Positions 35,763 to 45,045 are shown, counted from the first letter of the stretch. The stretch is 64,000 bases of DNA from Hyphomonas sp. (GCF_013823385.1 NZ_PNMA01000006.1:88397-152396), one strand, 5' to 3'. Notes: generated from the letters alone by a model not told the origin. A program made the numbers and translations.

Positions 35763-37805
35763 ATGGGCGCGGGGGAACATCAAACAAGCGGCAGGAGAGG
35801 TTGGGCAATCGCCCTGCTTCTTGCGTTTGCAGCCGCCGGCTGCGCATCGACACCCCCTTCTTCGGAGGCAGGCTTCAACAACTGGTCGGGTCTGCAGGAC
35901 TGCTTTCGCCGAGACGTGCAGCCACAGCCTGGCACCGCAGAGCGCATGGCGCTGACCTGTTCGGGCAACCAGGCCGCCGCAGACGCCCGCAAGAACGGCA
36001 TTGATCGCGCCAGCGCGCATTTCAATGCGGCATTGGCCTTCAATCTCCTGGCAGATCAGGCAGCCGCCTCTCTGGCCTGCGATACTCCCGGCGGCTGCAC
36101 CCGCTTTGCCCTCGACCATATCGAGAGGTCCTTCATTCATCAGGAGGCATTGCTTCCCGCCACCAACGCGGCAGCTTCCGGAGCAGATCAGCGCTTCGAC
36201 ATCCGGCGCCGCCTGGTGCACGCTGCTGCGCTGAAGGCATCCTCCGAAGTGCCGGCTGCAGCCTGCGGCACGGCGGAAGCGTGCCTCATCGCCGCCAATG
36301 AGGCCCTCGGATCATATAATTGGGAGGCGCTGGCGGCCTCGGAGGACCAGGGTGTCTCCGCGCTGGCCTGTCGCGGGCTCAATCTCCGGTCACAGGTGAA
36401 TTTTCTCCGCGGCCCCGCCCAGGAACCCTTGGAGATGGCCGACCTTCGCCAGATTGTTCAGCGCTGCCCGGATTTTTCGGCAGCAGCGGTGAAAAGGCTT
36501 GCCGGGATCGCATTCCGGAGGGCAGAGCAGCTGCACGCCTCCATGCTGAACGCGGGCGGCTCCCCGCCAGGCAAAGCCGAAGCCATTTCCCTCGGAACGT
36601 CCGCCGTGTCGAGTTACACGGATGCTCTGCCTTCGGATGAACTGAAACTGCTTGCCTATCGCAATATGGGTCTGGTTCATCTGAAGCTGGCGGAGCTTGA
36701 TCGGCCCAGCGCTTCCTCTCACTTCGAAGCTGCCGCTGAAGCTTTTAACGCCGCCCAGGCGCTGAGCCAGACTGCGGGAGGCGCAGACCATGCCGGCGAT
36801 CTGGAACGTCTTGGCACGAGCTATCTGAGCCTCATCAATGCCAGAGACAACCTCACACCGCTCGAAGAAGAAACGCTGATAAACAGCGCCGTCCGGGCGC
36901 TCGAAACGGCGATCGCGCAGGCGCCTGCCTATCAGGGCTGGCTCAAGCTCGGCGAAGCCTATGCGCGCGCTGGCCGCGCAAAAGATGCGGAAGCGGCTTA
37001 TCGCGCCGCGCTGGCCCTTGGGGGCGCAGACAAGGGCGAGCAGGCATCCCTGTCCCTTGCGCGCTTGCTCGAGAATGCTGGCAAACCCGGTGACGCCCTC
37101 GCCATTCTCGAACCGCTCTATGCGTCCGGGCAGCCGGGGCCGGATCTGGAATATGAAGTCGGCCGGTTACGTTTCACTCAAAAAGACTATGCTGGCGCGC
37201 TTGATGCCCTTACGCGGGCGGCCGCCCGGCTGCAAAGCCCTCGGGACGCAGAAGCCCACTACATGGCCGGCATCTCCGAATCCATCCTCCGCCGTCCCGG
37301 CTGGCAATCCCGCATGCTCGCCCATGCGGACACTGCCGCCCAGTCCAACAGCTTTGCCCCCAAATACATCCGGCTTGACTGCCTCGCCCACATCCTCAAT
37401 GGCGGCAAGGAAGTGAGAACAGCCTCCTCCCTGCAACGCTGCCCCGCCGGCAGCGCGCCCGAAAGATCCCTGCTCAGAGGGATGTATTTCCTGAAACAGG
37501 CCCACCTTATGGATGTTTCGGCCTACAATGCTGCGTCGCAGGACTATTGGAGAAGCGTCCTTCGCCTTGCCGAAGACTCCTTCCGCGCGGGTCAGGAGGC
37601 TGCCAAAACACAGCCCGGCGCCGCCACCCGCATCTGGTTTGACGACCTGCAGCGCGAGGTAAATGTCGCAGACATGCTCGCCAGCGGCCTGACGGTTATC
37701 AGCCGGTGCCGCCGTGAAGTCACGATCCCGCCGGAGTCCAGCACATGGGCCGGGCTGGACGCCTTCTTCGGCCATTACGGGGTTCTCAAATGCTCAGCCC
37801 CCTGA
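35763..37805 (+). CDS. TPR-repeat lipoprotein
   Basis: This 680-residue protein has a lipoprotein signal (WAIALLLAFAAAGCAS, lipobox AAGC). The first 250 residues are helical with several Cys. From about 300 on there are tetratricopeptide-like repeats, clearest at YQGWLKLGEAYARAGRAKDAEAAY and following YEVGRLRFTQKDYAGALDAL. TPR arrays scaffold protein complexes. It is first in a three-gene plus-strand unit with a membrane coiled-coil protein and a TerB-like protein. Its function is unknown; an envelope-stress or transport scaffold is conceivable. Confidence 0.8.
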   Translation: MGAGEHQTSGRRGWAIALLLAFAAAGCASTPPSSEAGFNNWSGLQDCFRRDVQPQPGTAERMALTCSGNQAAADARKNGIDRASAHFNAALAFNLLADQAAASLACDTPGGCTRFALDHIERSFIHQEALLPATNAAASGADQRFDIRRRLVHAAALKASSEVPAAACGTAEACLIAANEALGSYNWEALAASEDQGVSALACRGLNLRSQVNFLRGPAQEPLEMADLRQIVQRCPDFSAAAVKRLAGIAFRRAEQLHASMLNAGGSPPGKAEAISLGTSAVSSYTDALPSDELKLLAYRNMGLVHLKLAELDRPSASSHFEAAAEAFNAAQALSQTAGGADHAGDLERLGTSYLSLINARDNLTPLEEETLINSAVRALETAIAQAPAYQGWLKLGEAYARAGRAKDAEAAYRAALALGGADKGEQASLSLARLLENAGKPGDALAILEPLYASGQPGPDLEYEVGRLRFTQKDYAGALDALTRAAARLQSPRDAEAHYMAGISESILRRPGWQSRMLAHADTAAQSNSFAPKYIRLDCLAHILNGGKEVRTASSLQRCPAGSAPERSLLRGMYFLKQAHLMDVSAYNAASQDYWRSVLRLAEDSFRAGQEAAKTQPGAATRIWFDDLQREVNVADMLASGLTVISRCRREVTIPPESSTWAGLDAFFGHYGVLKCSAP

Positions 37806-37885
37806 TGAACCGATGGCCAGGCCTTTCCTCCTCCCGACAGAAGCTGCCCCTTCCCCTTCACGCCCTCTTACTGGAAATCTGAACC

Positions 37886-38452
37886 ATGCAGCCGACAAAC
37901 GACCCTGACCGCACCGAAGGACTCGTCTTCCAGCCTGTTCCGACCCGCGAAGACATGCAGGCCCTGTCAGAAGAAGCCAGCAAGGCCCGAAGCGGCCGGG
38001 CGCGCCTGTTCATTGCCGTTGTCTTCCTTGCCGGGGTGGTTGTCGCGGCCGGCGCCGGGATGGCGATGGTCAAGCAGAATGCCGCCGCGGCTGCCGAGCA
38101 GGCAGACCTGCACATCAAAAAACTGACGGAGCAGATCAAGACAAAGGACACGCAACTCCAATCGCAGGCCGAGACCATCAGGCAACAGAAGAGCGAGATT
38201 GACAGCTTCGCCCCCTTTCAAAGCATCGTGGTGCTGCAGCGGCAATCAGACCAGCTGGAAGACGAGATTGCCGCGCTCCTGGCGCAGCCCAGCCGCGCCG
38301 GTGCGCCCAAGCGGCTGACCGAGCTTCCCGCCGAAGTCGAATGGCTGGATCAGACGGTCAACGCCCTGCAGACACGCCGCGACCGCCTGGAGCAGATAAA
38401 GACCCAGATCGAAGCCTGGCCGCCCGCCCCTGTTGCTCCGCGTCCGGATTGA
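37886..38452 (+). CDS. Single-span membrane protein with periplasmic coiled coil
   Basis: The product has 188 residues. A cytoplasmic N-terminal 40 residues precede one membrane helix (LFIAVVFLAGVVVAAGAGMAM, about 41-61). A coiled coil follows from about 65 to 110 (EQADLHIKKLTEQIKTKDTQ), then another helical stretch EVEWLDQTVNALQTRRDRLEQ. No domain family is recognised. It lies 80 bp after the TPR lipoprotein and 48 bp before the TerB-like gene, so these probably act together at the inner membrane. Confidence 0.75.
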   Translation: MQPTNDPDRTEGLVFQPVPTREDMQALSEEASKARSGRARLFIAVVFLAGVVVAAGAGMAMVKQNAAAAAEQADLHIKKLTEQIKTKDTQLQSQAETIRQQKSEIDSFAPFQSIVVLQRQSDQLEDEIAALLAQPSRAGAPKRLTELPAEVEWLDQTVNALQTRRDRLEQIKTQIEAWPPAPVAPRPD

Positions 38453-38500
38453 TTTCCCGGACAAGCAGAACGCGCCCCCTCCCTACAGGAAGACAACACC

Positions 38501-39004
38501 ATGACAGACCTGACCGAAACCCCTGGCGAACTGTTCATCCCGGTTACAGCCGAGGCAAAGCCCGCTTTCAGCCTGAAGGAGCTGGTGTCGGAATTTCCGG
38601 ACCGGCAGACGGACTGGACCATCCCGGAAGCCTTTCTGTGTCTTGTGCTGTCAGCCGCGCTGGCAGACGGCCGTATGGCGCAGCAGGAGTCAGAAGAACT
38701 GATGGCCCTGGCGCATCGCTCCCGCGTCCTGCGCAATCTTGATCCCAACGAACTTGCCGCAATCAACCGGACCGCCCTCAAGCGGCGCGCCGACCGTCCC
38801 GAATGGCAGGCAGAAGCCTGCCGGGCCCTTCCGCAGGACATGCACCTTTCGGTCTTTCTGCATTGCCTGGATCTCTGCCTCGCAGACGGCGTCATGGTCG
38901 CGGCGGAAGCCGAATACCTTGAAGCGCTTCTGGCCAATCTCAACATCCCCCCGGAAGACGCCCGCCAGGCCACCCGCATCCTGTCGATCAAAAACCGCTA
39001 TTAG
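38501..39004 (+). CDS. TerB-like (tellurite-resistance B fold) protein
   Basis: This 167-residue protein resembles TerB. It has two helical half-repeats with acidic metal-site positions, EAFLCLVLSAALADGRMAQQESEELM and LHCLDLCLADGVMVAAEAEYLEALL, each with an alanine-x-aspartate-glycine turn. TerB-like domains bind metal or act as inner-membrane stress-complex parts. There are no other ter genes nearby, so tellurite resistance should not be assumed. It completes the unit with the TPR lipoprotein and coiled-coil protein. Confidence 0.78.
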   Translation: MTDLTETPGELFIPVTAEAKPAFSLKELVSEFPDRQTDWTIPEAFLCLVLSAALADGRMAQQESEELMALAHRSRVLRNLDPNELAAINRTALKRRADRPEWQAEACRALPQDMHLSVFLHCLDLCLADGVMVAAEAEYLEALLANLNIPPEDARQATRILSIKNRY

Positions 39005-39059
39005 GCGAGGCAGGTGTCGCTGCACCAGACCACAAATTTGCCCGAAGCTGATCCACGGA

Positions 39060-39085
39060 CCCGGATGCGTCCGGGCCCCTGGTTT
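39060..39085 (+). terminator. Possible terminator after the TerB-like gene
   Basis: CCCGGA (39060-39065) and TCCGGG (39070-39075) form a 6-bp stem over TGCG. It is followed after 8 bases by GGTTTTCTCT. The T-tract is short and offset, so this is a moderate candidate between convergent operons. Confidence 0.45.
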
Positions 39086-39120
39086 TCTCTCTCCGCACCC
39101 TGATCGGCGCGCGCATATCC

Positions 39121-40377
39121 TCAGTGGGCTGGGATATACTCCGGAAGCCCGTCAGCATCCTCCAACCTGAAGTCCTTCCCCCGGAATAGCCGGGCATAGT
39201 AGAAGGATCGCAGCTCTGCATGGAAGTCACGCACTGACTGCTCATAGGCGATCACTGAACGCACATCCGTTCCGGCGAGGAACTGAAGATGTCTTTCCAG
39301 GAGGGCGGGTGGAGACATCCAGGCAGCCAGCCCCGCTGCCGCATCGCGCCGGAGGCGGCCAAGCGTGTAAGCCTTCGATATCTCTTCAGCCGCCTGATCA
39401 CCAACCTGCTGGAAGGCATAATACCATCTCCAGTCAAACCCGGCATCAATCGCGCTATAATCGGCCCATTCGGGATGGCGCTCGATGAACGGCACCATCG
39501 TGTCCTCCTTCGGCATGTCCCACGCTCTGTTAACAGCTTCCCGCTGGAGCATGAGTATGTCGGCGCCCGACGGCACGGGCACCGCGCGCTCGACCAGGAT
39601 CCTGCCTGTCGCCGGAACGAGAATAGCGAGCAGCAGCCACACCCCTACGAGGAGGGTGAGCTGCGTTGTCGGCGCAGCGGACAGGCGGTCAACCAGCGCC
39701 ACAAGCCCCCACCAGACCAGAAGATGCAGCGCGACGGCCACTGAAACGAGGACAAGGTCTGCGGCCGGCGCGCTCATGACTGCGGCGCCAACGCCCAGAG
39801 GCAGGAGCATGCAGGCAGCCAATGCCGCTATACGTATAGCCGCGCGCGTCCGCCAGGGCGCCGCGGAATTTCCCGCCGTCGCCGTCAGAAGCTCCATTCG
39901 TCCGGCGGCTCTTTCTCCGGATTTCAGGTCGTAGAGGAGAAAGATGACCAGCAGCGGAGCAATGTAAGCCGCAAAGAAAGAAAAATCGATCCGCCCGGCA
40001 AGTGCCAGCTCGGGGTTGGAAGCATCTGTCTCATGTATCTGCCCCTCCAGCGCAAGCATCCGTACCCGGTGCTTCCAGGCTGCGCTCTCCCGCTGCCCAA
40101 GCGCCGCAAAGGCAAGGTCAGAAGGCGGATCATAGGTAAAGTGGAACGCATAATAAGCCGCCCCGCCCCAGTCCGACTGCCGGGCGAGTTCAGCGTTCCG
40201 GTCTATCGCGTCCAGTTCGACCAGCTTCGCGATCTCGACGCGCTGGTGACGCACTTCTGCGACGCCGCTGGCAACGGAGATAGCAGACAGGAGAAACGCC
40301 AGGCCGAGCCAGAAGATTGCCGCGCGGTCGCGGGACATGAGCCAGGCTTCCCGCAGGAGGGCCGAGGGATGATTCAC
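39121..40377 (-). CDS. ABC exporter permease with DUF3526, second subunit
   Basis: This 418-residue ABC-2-type permease has an N-terminal span (AAIFWLGLAFLLSAISVASG), a large extracytoplasmic loop, then a cluster of about five spans from residue 130 to 260. It belongs to the DUF3526 group, whose members occur as tandem permeases with an ATPase. The start overlaps the preceding permease stop (ATGA at 40374-40377). With the ATPase at 41807 and the TBDR at 42535 it forms one minus-strand operon. The substrate is unknown; export or extraction of a metal chelate is one option. Confidence 0.85.
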   Translation of the reverse strand: MNHPSALLREAWLMSRDRAAIFWLGLAFLLSAISVASGVAEVRHQRVEIAKLVELDAIDRNAELARQSDWGGAAYYAFHFTYDPPSDLAFAALGQRESAAWKHRVRMLALEGQIHETDASNPELALAGRIDFSFFAAYIAPLLVIFLLYDLKSGERAAGRMELLTATAGNSAAPWRTRAAIRIAALAACMLLPLGVGAAVMSAPAADLVLVSVAVALHLLVWWGLVALVDRLSAAPTTQLTLLVGVWLLLAILVPATGRILVERAVPVPSGADILMLQREAVNRAWDMPKEDTMVPFIERHPEWADYSAIDAGFDWRWYYAFQQVGDQAAEEISKAYTLGRLRRDAAAGLAAWMSPPALLERHLQFLAGTDVRSVIAYEQSVRDFHAELRSFYYARLFRGKDFRLEDADGLPEYIPAH

Positions 40378-41810
40378 GCTCCAAGCCTCCCGGCAACTAG
40401 CCCAAGGGCGACAAACAAACCGGCCGCCCAGGCAGCCATCATGGTGAAGAAGGGTAAAGCTGCCCGGAGCCGATCCTGCGCGGGTGAGGGGCTGAACCGG
40501 AAATCGGAAAGAACTTTCCAGTTTTCCGCGCCAACCCGCGCCCGCTGCATGGCTTCATCATCCCGGTTCCGGTTTACATCGTCGGCATAGGAAAGAGTGT
40601 GCGCATGAGCCGTGTTGAGCCCCTGCACAAAGGAAAAGCGCAGCGCTTCTGCCTCCTGCAGAAACCGGTGGTGCCCGGCAAGGTCGCTTCCGGCCAAAGT
40701 GCGGGAAGCACCGCCAATGGCAATGAAGGGAGATACCCAGCCCAACCGGTGAACGAGGCTGGCCTGCTGCTGCTCACGCAACATTTGTTCGTTTGCGTAC
40801 TGATTGAGCAGCTTTGTCAGTTTCTCTTCCGAAGCCAGTGCAACCATTCCGCGGAAGTTCACCGGCAGATCTTCCAGACGCTCCACACCATACTCAGCCA
40901 GCAACTGCTCGCGCAGATGGTCATGGGTGGACGCGCCGGCATCATGGCCATCGCCAACTTCGCGGAGGTCGCGCGCCATCATCAGGCCGGTCTCGATTTT
41001 CCCGGCTGCCGGATAGGTGACACTGGCATAGCTCGCGGCAAGGCGTGGGGAGATGACCGCAGAAATCACCCAGAAAGCCGCAAGGATCCCGAGCGCCATG
41101 CCGCGCTGGCGGACGAGCGCGGAAACCAGAAGGACCAGCCCGCCCCAGATCAGCAGATAGAGCGCGTAGGCACCCATCAGGGTGAACGCGCTGATCGCGC
41201 TTTCCCCGTTGAGGGTGGCCCGTATGGCAAGCAGCATCAAGGGAACCATCATGACCAGAATGACACTCGCCAGCGCCAGTGCCTTCCCGCCAAGTATTGC
41301 AACCGGCTGGACGCCCTGCGCCAGGAGCGGCGCGAGGGTCGCTGCTTCCCTTTCGCGGATGATCAGAGAATGCCCCAGGATGATGAGAAGCAGAGGCGCC
41401 AGCACCTGGTAGGCCAAGGCCGGAGTGAGTTCCACAAACCGGCCCAGAACCGCGCCGGAGCGGGTCTCGGCAAACATCGCCGAGTTCTGGCGGTGTCCCT
41501 CAAGAAAGATCGACTGGCCGGTGACACGGTCAACACCCGGATCAATGATGGCGAGTGGTCCGGGCGCGCGATAGGCGTAGTGACCATAATGCACCATCCG
41601 GTGAGGGTGGCGGTCCGGCTGGGCCAAAAACCGCTCTTCGGCAGCCACCTGATGCGCGAGACGCTCCGCCTGAGCCGCATCCATCCGTGTGATTGTGGCA
41701 AGGCTGGTGACGGCCAGTACGCAGGCCATGATGATCAGGCTGGCAAGCACCAGGCGCGAGCGCAACCAGAAGCGCCATTCCCCGATTGCAAGGGTCAGGA
41801 CCGTGCTCAT
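40374..41810 (-). CDS. ABC exporter permease with DUF3526, first subunit
   Basis: This is a 478-residue permease with an N-terminal span (LVLASLIIMACVLAVTSLATI), a long periplasmic loop and a membrane core including YQVLAPLLLIILGHSLIIREREAATLAPLLAQGVQP (the ABC-2 core helix and loop). It is a paralogue of the next gene with the same architecture. Its start overlaps the ATPase stop. The pair probably forms the heterodimeric membrane part of an exporter driven by the 41807 ATPase. Confidence 0.87.
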   Translation of the reverse strand: MSTVLTLAIGEWRFWLRSRLVLASLIIMACVLAVTSLATITRMDAAQAERLAHQVAAEERFLAQPDRHPHRMVHYGHYAYRAPGPLAIIDPGVDRVTGQSIFLEGHRQNSAMFAETRSGAVLGRFVELTPALAYQVLAPLLLIILGHSLIIREREAATLAPLLAQGVQPVAILGGKALALASVILVMMVPLMLLAIRATLNGESAISAFTLMGAYALYLLIWGGLVLLVSALVRQRGMALGILAAFWVISAVISPRLAASYASVTYPAAGKIETGLMMARDLREVGDGHDAGASTHDHLREQLLAEYGVERLEDLPVNFRGMVALASEEKLTKLLNQYANEQMLREQQQASLVHRLGWVSPFIAIGGASRTLAGSDLAGHHRFLQEAEALRFSFVQGLNTAHAHTLSYADDVNRNRDDEAMQRARVGAENWKVLSDFRFSPSPAQDRLRAALPFFTMMAAWAAGLFVALGLVAGRLGA

Positions 41811-42526
41811 GCCGGAACGCGTCCTGCAAATGCGGCGTGGACCGCCTCGGTCTCGATCCGGCCACCGGAGGGCGCCGTGAAATTGCCAACCATCTGCCCC
41901 TGCCGCAGGAGCCCGATGCGCCCGGCCACCTGGCAGGCCCCGTAAACATCATGCGTCACCATCAGGACCGACCGCCCGGCTCCCGCCAGGAGGCGAATGA
42001 GACCATGAAACTCGTCGATGGCAACGGGGTCGAGCCCGGAGGTTGGCTCATCGAGAAGCAGGATCGGCGCGTCCCGGAGAAGGGCGAGTGCAATCGCCAC
42101 TTTCTGGCGCATGCCCTTCGAGTAGGCGGAAAGGCGCCGCCCTCTCGCATCCGGCTGGAGACTGACCTGATCAAGCGCGGCTTCAATCGCGTCAGCCTGC
42201 GGACGCATGTGGGCAAGATACAGGAAGTATCGCAGGTTTTCGCGGGCCGTCAGATGGCCATAGAGCGTAGCGGCTTCCGGGAGATAGGCGATTGCGCGGC
42301 GCGCCGCCGTAATGTCGTCGGCAGGCGCCTTCCCGTTGACATGCGCCAGCCCGGATACGGGCGCAAGGAAACCGAGAAAGGTCAGCAGCGTTGTGGACTT
42401 GCCCGCGCCATTGCCGCCGAGCAGGGCATACACTTCGCCTTCGGTCACGGAAAAACTCACGCCATCAAGCACCCGCTTGCCCGACCGGTCGACACTGAGA
42501 TCACGCGCTTCAAGAACTGTTTTCAT
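41807..42526 (-). CDS. ABC transporter ATPase for the DUF3526 permeases
   Basis: This 239-residue ATPase has Walker A LLGGNGAGKSTTL, signature LSAYSKGMRQKVAIA (SKGMRQK in place of SGGQ, usual in ABC-2 exporters), Walker B ILLLDEPTSGLDP and the switch VMVTHD-like LMVTHDVYG. The ATG at 42526 is 8 bp after the TBDR stop, so receptor, ATPase and both permeases are one transcription unit. This is the NosF/CcmA-like subclass. Confidence 0.92.
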   Translation of the reverse strand: MKTVLEARDLSVDRSGKRVLDGVSFSVTEGEVYALLGGNGAGKSTTLLTFLGFLAPVSGLAHVNGKAPADDITAARRAIAYLPEAATLYGHLTARENLRYFLYLAHMRPQADAIEAALDQVSLQPDARGRRLSAYSKGMRQKVAIALALLRDAPILLLDEPTSGLDPVAIDEFHGLIRLLAGAGRSVLMVTHDVYGACQVAGRIGLLRQGQMVGNFTAPSGGRIETEAVHAAFAGRVPA

Positions 42527-42534
42527 GCCGGGCC

Positions 42535-44679
42535 TCAAAAACGATAGGCTGCAGAGATCCGGAAACTCCGGGGCGTGCCCGGCTGGACCCAAAGCTGGGA
42601 GTAGGAATTGGCGTACCAGGTCTCATCCGTCAGGTTGTCGACTTCTGCGCGGAGGATGACCGTGTCGGTCAGGTTATAGGCCGCAAACGCCCGGAGCAGC
42701 GTATAGTCCGGCAACTTAAAATCCGTGCCGGTCTCACCCAGCCGCTCCCCCACATGCAGGAGCCCTCCGCCGAGCGTCAGCGGCCGCCCCGCCAGTTCCA
42801 GTTCCTTAGCCATCTGCAGACTGAAGGTATGTTCCGGAATGTTCAGAAGACGCGAACCGGCCTTCACCGGCAGGGCAAAATCCGGATCCAGGATGTCATT
42901 GCTGAGGGACGCATCCACATAGGCATAGGATAGCCAGAGAGAGAGCGACGCCGTGAGGCGGCCCTGCAGGTCTATTTCAAATCCCTGGCTTTCAGCCTCC
43001 CCGCCCGCAATCGAGAAGCCGGCATTGACCGGGTCAGAGACAAGGATGTTTTCCTGCTCGATGCTGAAAACGCTGATCGTCCCGGCGAGCGCGCCCTCCC
43101 GCAGGAGAAACTTCACGCCGCCCTCCACAGACCGCGACTGGTTGGGATCAAACGGGTTGCCGTCAAAGTCTGTGCCAGACAATGGCCGGAAATTCTCGCC
43201 ATACACGCCGTAGACCGAAACACCATCGCTCAGCCTGTAGACCAGTCCGAATTGCGGGCTGGTCTGGGTATAGGACTGAGATACTTCCGTACCGCTCAGC
43301 CGGTTCTCGAAAGATTGTGCGTAGTCGTCATATCTGAGGCCGACACGGACTTCGAGCCGGTCAGTCAGGGAAACCTGGTCCTGCAGGAAGAGGCCGCTTG
43401 ATTCCTGGATATCCAGGCGGTCGGTCAGCGGTGCGGGCGCCGGCAGCGGGTATTGGCCATAAACAGGATTGAAGATGTTGATCGCCTGAAGCTGCGCAAG
43501 GCTGGGGCTGGTGGCCAGTGTCGGCGCGCGGGCGCGGGCAAACACCTGGTCGTTCTCGAACTTGTCCGTATCCGCGCCGATGAGAATTCGATGCTCTATC
43601 CGCCCGGTCATGAACTTGCCGCTGAGTTCTCCGCGCAGCACTGAATAGGTTGCATCATAGTTCCGGAAACGCCGCTGCCGCGTCAGGGTCTGACCATCAA
43701 CCAGCAACTGCTGGCGCGCGCTCGTCAGCTCGGCCTCCGTGGAAAACCCCTCCAGGGAGGTATCCCGCACCGTCGCGCCCAGCATGAGATGCCAGTCTTC
43801 ATTGAACGCATGCTGAAATTCGATCTGATGGCCGAGAACATCCGACTCCAGAGGACCATCCCCGGGTTCTCCCAGAAAGCGGCTTTCCGGAATACGGCCC
43901 AACTGGCCGTCGATGGCGACCACGCCCCGGTCAAACGGAATTTCCTTGTGACTATACTCGAGTTCATAAACCAGCTGCGTAGCTTCACCCAGGCGCAGGG
44001 CAAGAGACGGGCTGGCGCCATACTTCAGGGTTTCAACCGTATCCCGGAAACTGCCGGCATCTTCATGGAAGCCGATGAGCCGGACAGCGAGCGTCTCCGT
44101 CAGCGGCGCCGTCCAGTCGGCGTCCACGCGGAAGGTGTCGAAACTACCCGCGGAGAGGCGCACCAGACCCTCTGTCTCAAACGTCGGCCGCTTGGTCACA
44201 AGGTTGACCGTACCGCCCGGTTCGCCCCGGCCAAACAGGGCCGCCCGCGGGCCTTTGAGGACTTCCACGCTCTCGACTCCCGAGAGGTCACGCGGCCCGC
44301 CAAATCCACGTCCTGCATTGAAGCCGTTGACGAGATAGTTGCTCGGCAGGTTCTGGTCGCCGACGAAGCCGCGCACCGCAAAGCTGTTCCACAGCCCGCC
44401 GAAATTATTCTGGCGAGCCACCGAAGCAGAAAGGTCCAGCGCCTGGCTGAGATCAACCGCGCCCGCATTCCGGAGGACTTCTTCATCAATCCGCTGCTCA
44501 GCTTGCGGTGTCTCCAGAGAAGCAAAGTCTCCCTGATAGGCCTGACGCGCTCCCAGCACGACGACCGTTTCCTGGCGCATCGCCGCTTCTTCCTCACCGG
44601 CCTGGCCATGTGCGGGCGCCGCAATGAAAGCAAATGAAGTTGCAACAGCCATCAAGCTGCAGCCGTAACGGAATGACAT
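42535..44679 (-). CDS. TonB-dependent siderophore-type receptor
   Basis: This 714-residue receptor has a signal ending AAPAHGQ. The plug region includes DLSQALDLSASVARQNNFGGLWNSFAVRG, SNYLVNGFNAGRGFGG and VEVLKGPRAALFGRGEPGGTVNLVTKRP, the pattern of the siderophore receptor subfamily (FhuA/FecA-like). The barrel ends ISAAYRF. It is the first gene of the operon with the DUF3526 ABC exporter. Its promoter carries a palindrome resembling a Zur site, so the ligand may be a zinc or other metal chelate rather than ferric iron. Confidence 0.9.
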   Translation of the reverse strand: MSFRYGCSLMAVATSFAFIAAPAHGQAGEEEAAMRQETVVVLGARQAYQGDFASLETPQAEQRIDEEVLRNAGAVDLSQALDLSASVARQNNFGGLWNSFAVRGFVGDQNLPSNYLVNGFNAGRGFGGPRDLSGVESVEVLKGPRAALFGRGEPGGTVNLVTKRPTFETEGLVRLSAGSFDTFRVDADWTAPLTETLAVRLIGFHEDAGSFRDTVETLKYGASPSLALRLGEATQLVYELEYSHKEIPFDRGVVAIDGQLGRIPESRFLGEPGDGPLESDVLGHQIEFQHAFNEDWHLMLGATVRDTSLEGFSTEAELTSARQQLLVDGQTLTRQRRFRNYDATYSVLRGELSGKFMTGRIEHRILIGADTDKFENDQVFARARAPTLATSPSLAQLQAINIFNPVYGQYPLPAPAPLTDRLDIQESSGLFLQDQVSLTDRLEVRVGLRYDDYAQSFENRLSGTEVSQSYTQTSPQFGLVYRLSDGVSVYGVYGENFRPLSGTDFDGNPFDPNQSRSVEGGVKFLLREGALAGTISVFSIEQENILVSDPVNAGFSIAGGEAESQGFEIDLQGRLTASLSLWLSYAYVDASLSNDILDPDFALPVKAGSRLLNIPEHTFSLQMAKELELAGRPLTLGGGLLHVGERLGETGTDFKLPDYTLLRAFAAYNLTDTVILRAEVDNLTDETWYANSYSQLWVQPGTPRSFRISAAYRF

Positions 44680-44729
44680 GTGAGACCCCGGGAGAAAAAA
44701 CGGAAGGATCGCCACATTCTCAAAATGTG

Positions 44730-44768
44730 ACGTTATAACGTTATTAGAATGTGCCTTCCCCTTGTCAA
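44730..44768 (-). promoter_or_regulatory. Promoter with Zur-like palindromic operator
   Basis: On the minus strand -35 TTGACA (44763-44768) and -10 TAATAA (44741-44746) are 16 bp apart. Overlapping the downstream side of the -10 is the perfect palindrome ACGTTATAACGT (44730-44741), with an overlapping ATAACGTTAT (44735-44744). The core differs by one symmetric base from the ATGTTATAACAT core of alphaproteobacterial Zur sites. An outer repeat CACATTCT/AGAATGTG (44713-44720, 44746-44753) flanks it. Confidence 0.6.
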
Positions 44769-45008
44769 TCCTTCAAGCAGGATACTTCTGCACTGCGCGC
44801 GGCCCCCGCCTAACCGGGTCAGTTGCTACGCCGCCGCCGGACTGTTCGGGCCGGACGCAGCTCCGGTTCCGGAACGAGAAACAGGATCAGGCAGCGGCTC
44901 TATCGAGGCGTAACCGCCCGTCGCTGACGACCCTGCCGCCTCTCTCTGACAATTGGTCTGCAACACGTTCTCCCCCCCTTTACACCCTTGCGACTCCGCA
45001 GTATCGCG

Positions 45009-45027
45009 AATGAGAATTAATCGCATT
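45009..45027 (+). promoter_or_regulatory. Fur-like box upstream of the iron-receptor operon
   Basis: AATGAGAATTAATCGCATT is a 19-bp near-palindrome in which seven of nine arm positions match. It closely resembles the AATGAGAAT-n-ATTCTCATT Fur consensus and ends 18 bp before the receptor ATG. Iron-dependent repression is the likely role. Confidence 0.7.
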
Positions 45028-45045
45028 TGCAATCAGGGGTCTTGT

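Larger units (their letters stand above)
44680..45045. other. Shared promoter region of two divergent metal-receptor operons
   Basis: The 366 bp hold a minus-strand promoter and palindrome on the left and a Fur-like box on the right. The middle (about 44770-44950) is GC-rich with small inverted repeats but no riboswitch core that I recognise, and no supportable gene. Confidence 0.6.

Noticed and set aside
40599..41945. 448-codon plus-strand open frame over the ABC permease
   Set aside because: Antisense shadow; the minus-strand permease and ATPase are clear.
44770..44950. Possible cobalamin riboswitch between the metal receptors
   Set aside because: Lacks the conserved B12-box sequence on either strand.
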